Below the pieces are notes generated by a model. The model saw only the letters and a program-made list of their open reading frames with translations, was not told the DNA's origin and made no database searches. From contig JAUIGU010000008.1 in the NCBI GenBank assembly GCA_030432595.1, positions 1 to 64,000 of the forward strand: a stretch of DNA of 64,000 nt, written 5' to 3'. The DNA is from Phycisphaerae bacterium (GTDB taxonomy: Bacteria > Planctomycetota > Phycisphaerae > Phycisphaerales > Phycisphaeraceae). Both the position numbers and the translations under genes were made by a program. Below, piece by piece: positions 63,401 to 64,000 of the stretch (within the stretch, counting starts at the first letter, position 1; every line of letters starts with the position of its first letter).

Positions 63401-64000
63401 ACGTCAGCGCCGCGAACGACAGCGGCGGCAGCTCGAACGTCGCCACACCGTCCTTGATCGCCACGCCGTCGAGCGGCCGCTTGATGATCTGGTCGGGATT
63501 CTCGAAAGAGTTCGCCGCCTGCGGGTCCGGGCCGGCGACCACTTCGGCCGACTCGACCGAAGCCAGCGATGCGCCGGCCAGGTCCACGGCGACCTCGTGC
63601 GGCTTCGACAGGTCGCGGTTGGCGACGAACACCGACACCGTGCCGTCGCCGAGGATCGCGGCGCTGTCGGTCACGGGAACCTGCCCGGCCTTGCCCGCGT
63701 CGTAACTCGGGCCGTCCGTCGCGACCCGCAGCGCTTTGCCGTCGCGCCGCGTGGTCATCATCTCGAACGGCCAGTAAATCGTCTGGCGGAACAATTCGTC
63801 GCCGCGCGTCATCACCGGGGCGATCACGTTCACGATCTGCGCGATGTTGGCGATCTTCACGCTGTCGGCGTTGCGGACGAAGCTCATCAGAAAACCCGCC
63901 GCGACGAGCATGTCCTCGACGTTGTAGATTTCTTCCAGCAGGTGGGGCGCGAACTGTTGCCGGCCGTCGCCGCCGCGCTCGCGGTACCAGATGTTCCATT
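63387..64000 (-). CDS. Alpha-L-arabinofuranosidase, GH51 family (partial)
   Basis: Only the C-terminal 204 residues are in the window; the gene continues past base 64000. Visible pieces are NIWYRERGGDGRQQFAPHLL, MLVAAGFLMSFVRNADSVKI and ANIAQIVNVIAPVMTRGDEL, which are typical GH51 arabinofuranosidase sequence downstream of the catalytic site, followed by the C-terminal beta-sandwich (VSVFVANRDLSKPHEVAVDL). It would release arabinose from arabinan or arabinoxylan. Convergent to the symporter gene and part of the same carbohydrate block. Confidence 0.9.
   Translation of the reverse strand, partial: WNIWYRERGGDGRQQFAPHLLEEIYNVEDMLVAAGFLMSFVRNADSVKIANIAQIVNVIAPVMTRGDELFRQTIYWPFEMMTTRRDGKALRVATDGPSYDAGKAGQVPVTDSAAILGDGTVSVFVANRDLSKPHEVAVDLAGASLASVESAEVVAGPDPQAANSFENPDQIIKRPLDGVAIKDGVATFELPPLSFAALTFKLA

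Overview
The window is high-GC bacterial DNA that most resembles a planctomycete, probably a marine member of the Phycisphaerae. This is inference from gene content: six PEP-CTERM-anchored exported proteins, three of them with an EF-hand-like SGQVEQxDLDxVL(Q/S)NWG module; a membrane zinc-ribbon protein of the CxDCxYDLRG...CPECG type; a propeller-fused Na+/solute symporter beside polysaccharide lyase and glycosidase genes; and LPS synthesis (LpxD). There is no rRNA, CRISPR array or prophage. One tRNA-Gln(UUG) and the RNase P RNA are present.

Layout. 0-10 kb: PolX repair polymerase, monomeric glycine decarboxylase GcvP, a PhnD-like binding protein, a secreted transglutaminase-like protein and ApgM. 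10-16 kb: a probable c-di-GMP cluster (HD-GYP phosphodiesterase coupled to a large partner protein, HEAT/TPR protein, PilZ protein), a zinc-ribbon membrane protein and an MBL-fold hydrolase. 16-22 kb: lipoprotein, LpxD, then the overlapping ATP-grasp / alpha-E / transglutaminase trio and a receiver-like protein. 22-27 kb: groES-groEL, an AT-rich DUF2971 gene, a small membrane protein and a REP-associated Y1 transposase between its REP palindromes. 27-35 kb: PEP-CTERM protein, a UDG lacking its Fe-S cysteines, two bactofilins, a ComEA-like protein, a GH10-like protein without catalytic glutamates and a HEAT-repeat exported protein. 35-45 kb: rnpB, an oxidoreductase-like gene, tRNA-Gln, and translation/nucleotide genes (GlmU-like, prs, rplY, pth, rpsF, ssb, rplI) interrupted by three small PEP-CTERM genes. 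45-50 kb: a CBM20-esterase-like protein, and a TetR regulator divergent from a radical-SAM operon. 50-64 kb: very large PEP-CTERM and FG-GAP surface proteins, an NlpC/P60-like protein and a carbohydrate locus (GH42, PL26-like lyase, SSS symporter, GH51).

The most unusual signal is not a gene. Seven elements share one architecture: an arm of 7-nt tandem repeats, a unique interior, and a complementary 7-nt-repeat arm. Six lie in the gap just before the start codon of a housekeeping gene (gcvP, groEL, rplY, pth, ssb, rplI); the seventh lies in frame inside gcvP, adding about 29 residues. A second palindrome, 32 nt and perfectly self-complementary upstream of 28199, recurs with one base change inside the polX reading frame. 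A third lies in the UDG linker. Together these suggest palindromic elements that spread between genes and occasionally into tolerant protein loops, comparable in concept to Rickettsia palindromic elements.

A second theme is translation initiation: eight genes have a TAnnnT -10-like hexamer only 6-8 nt before the start codon and no Shine-Dalgarno sequence, which predicts leaderless mRNAs. Others have clear GGAG motifs or ATGA/GTGA stop-start overlaps.
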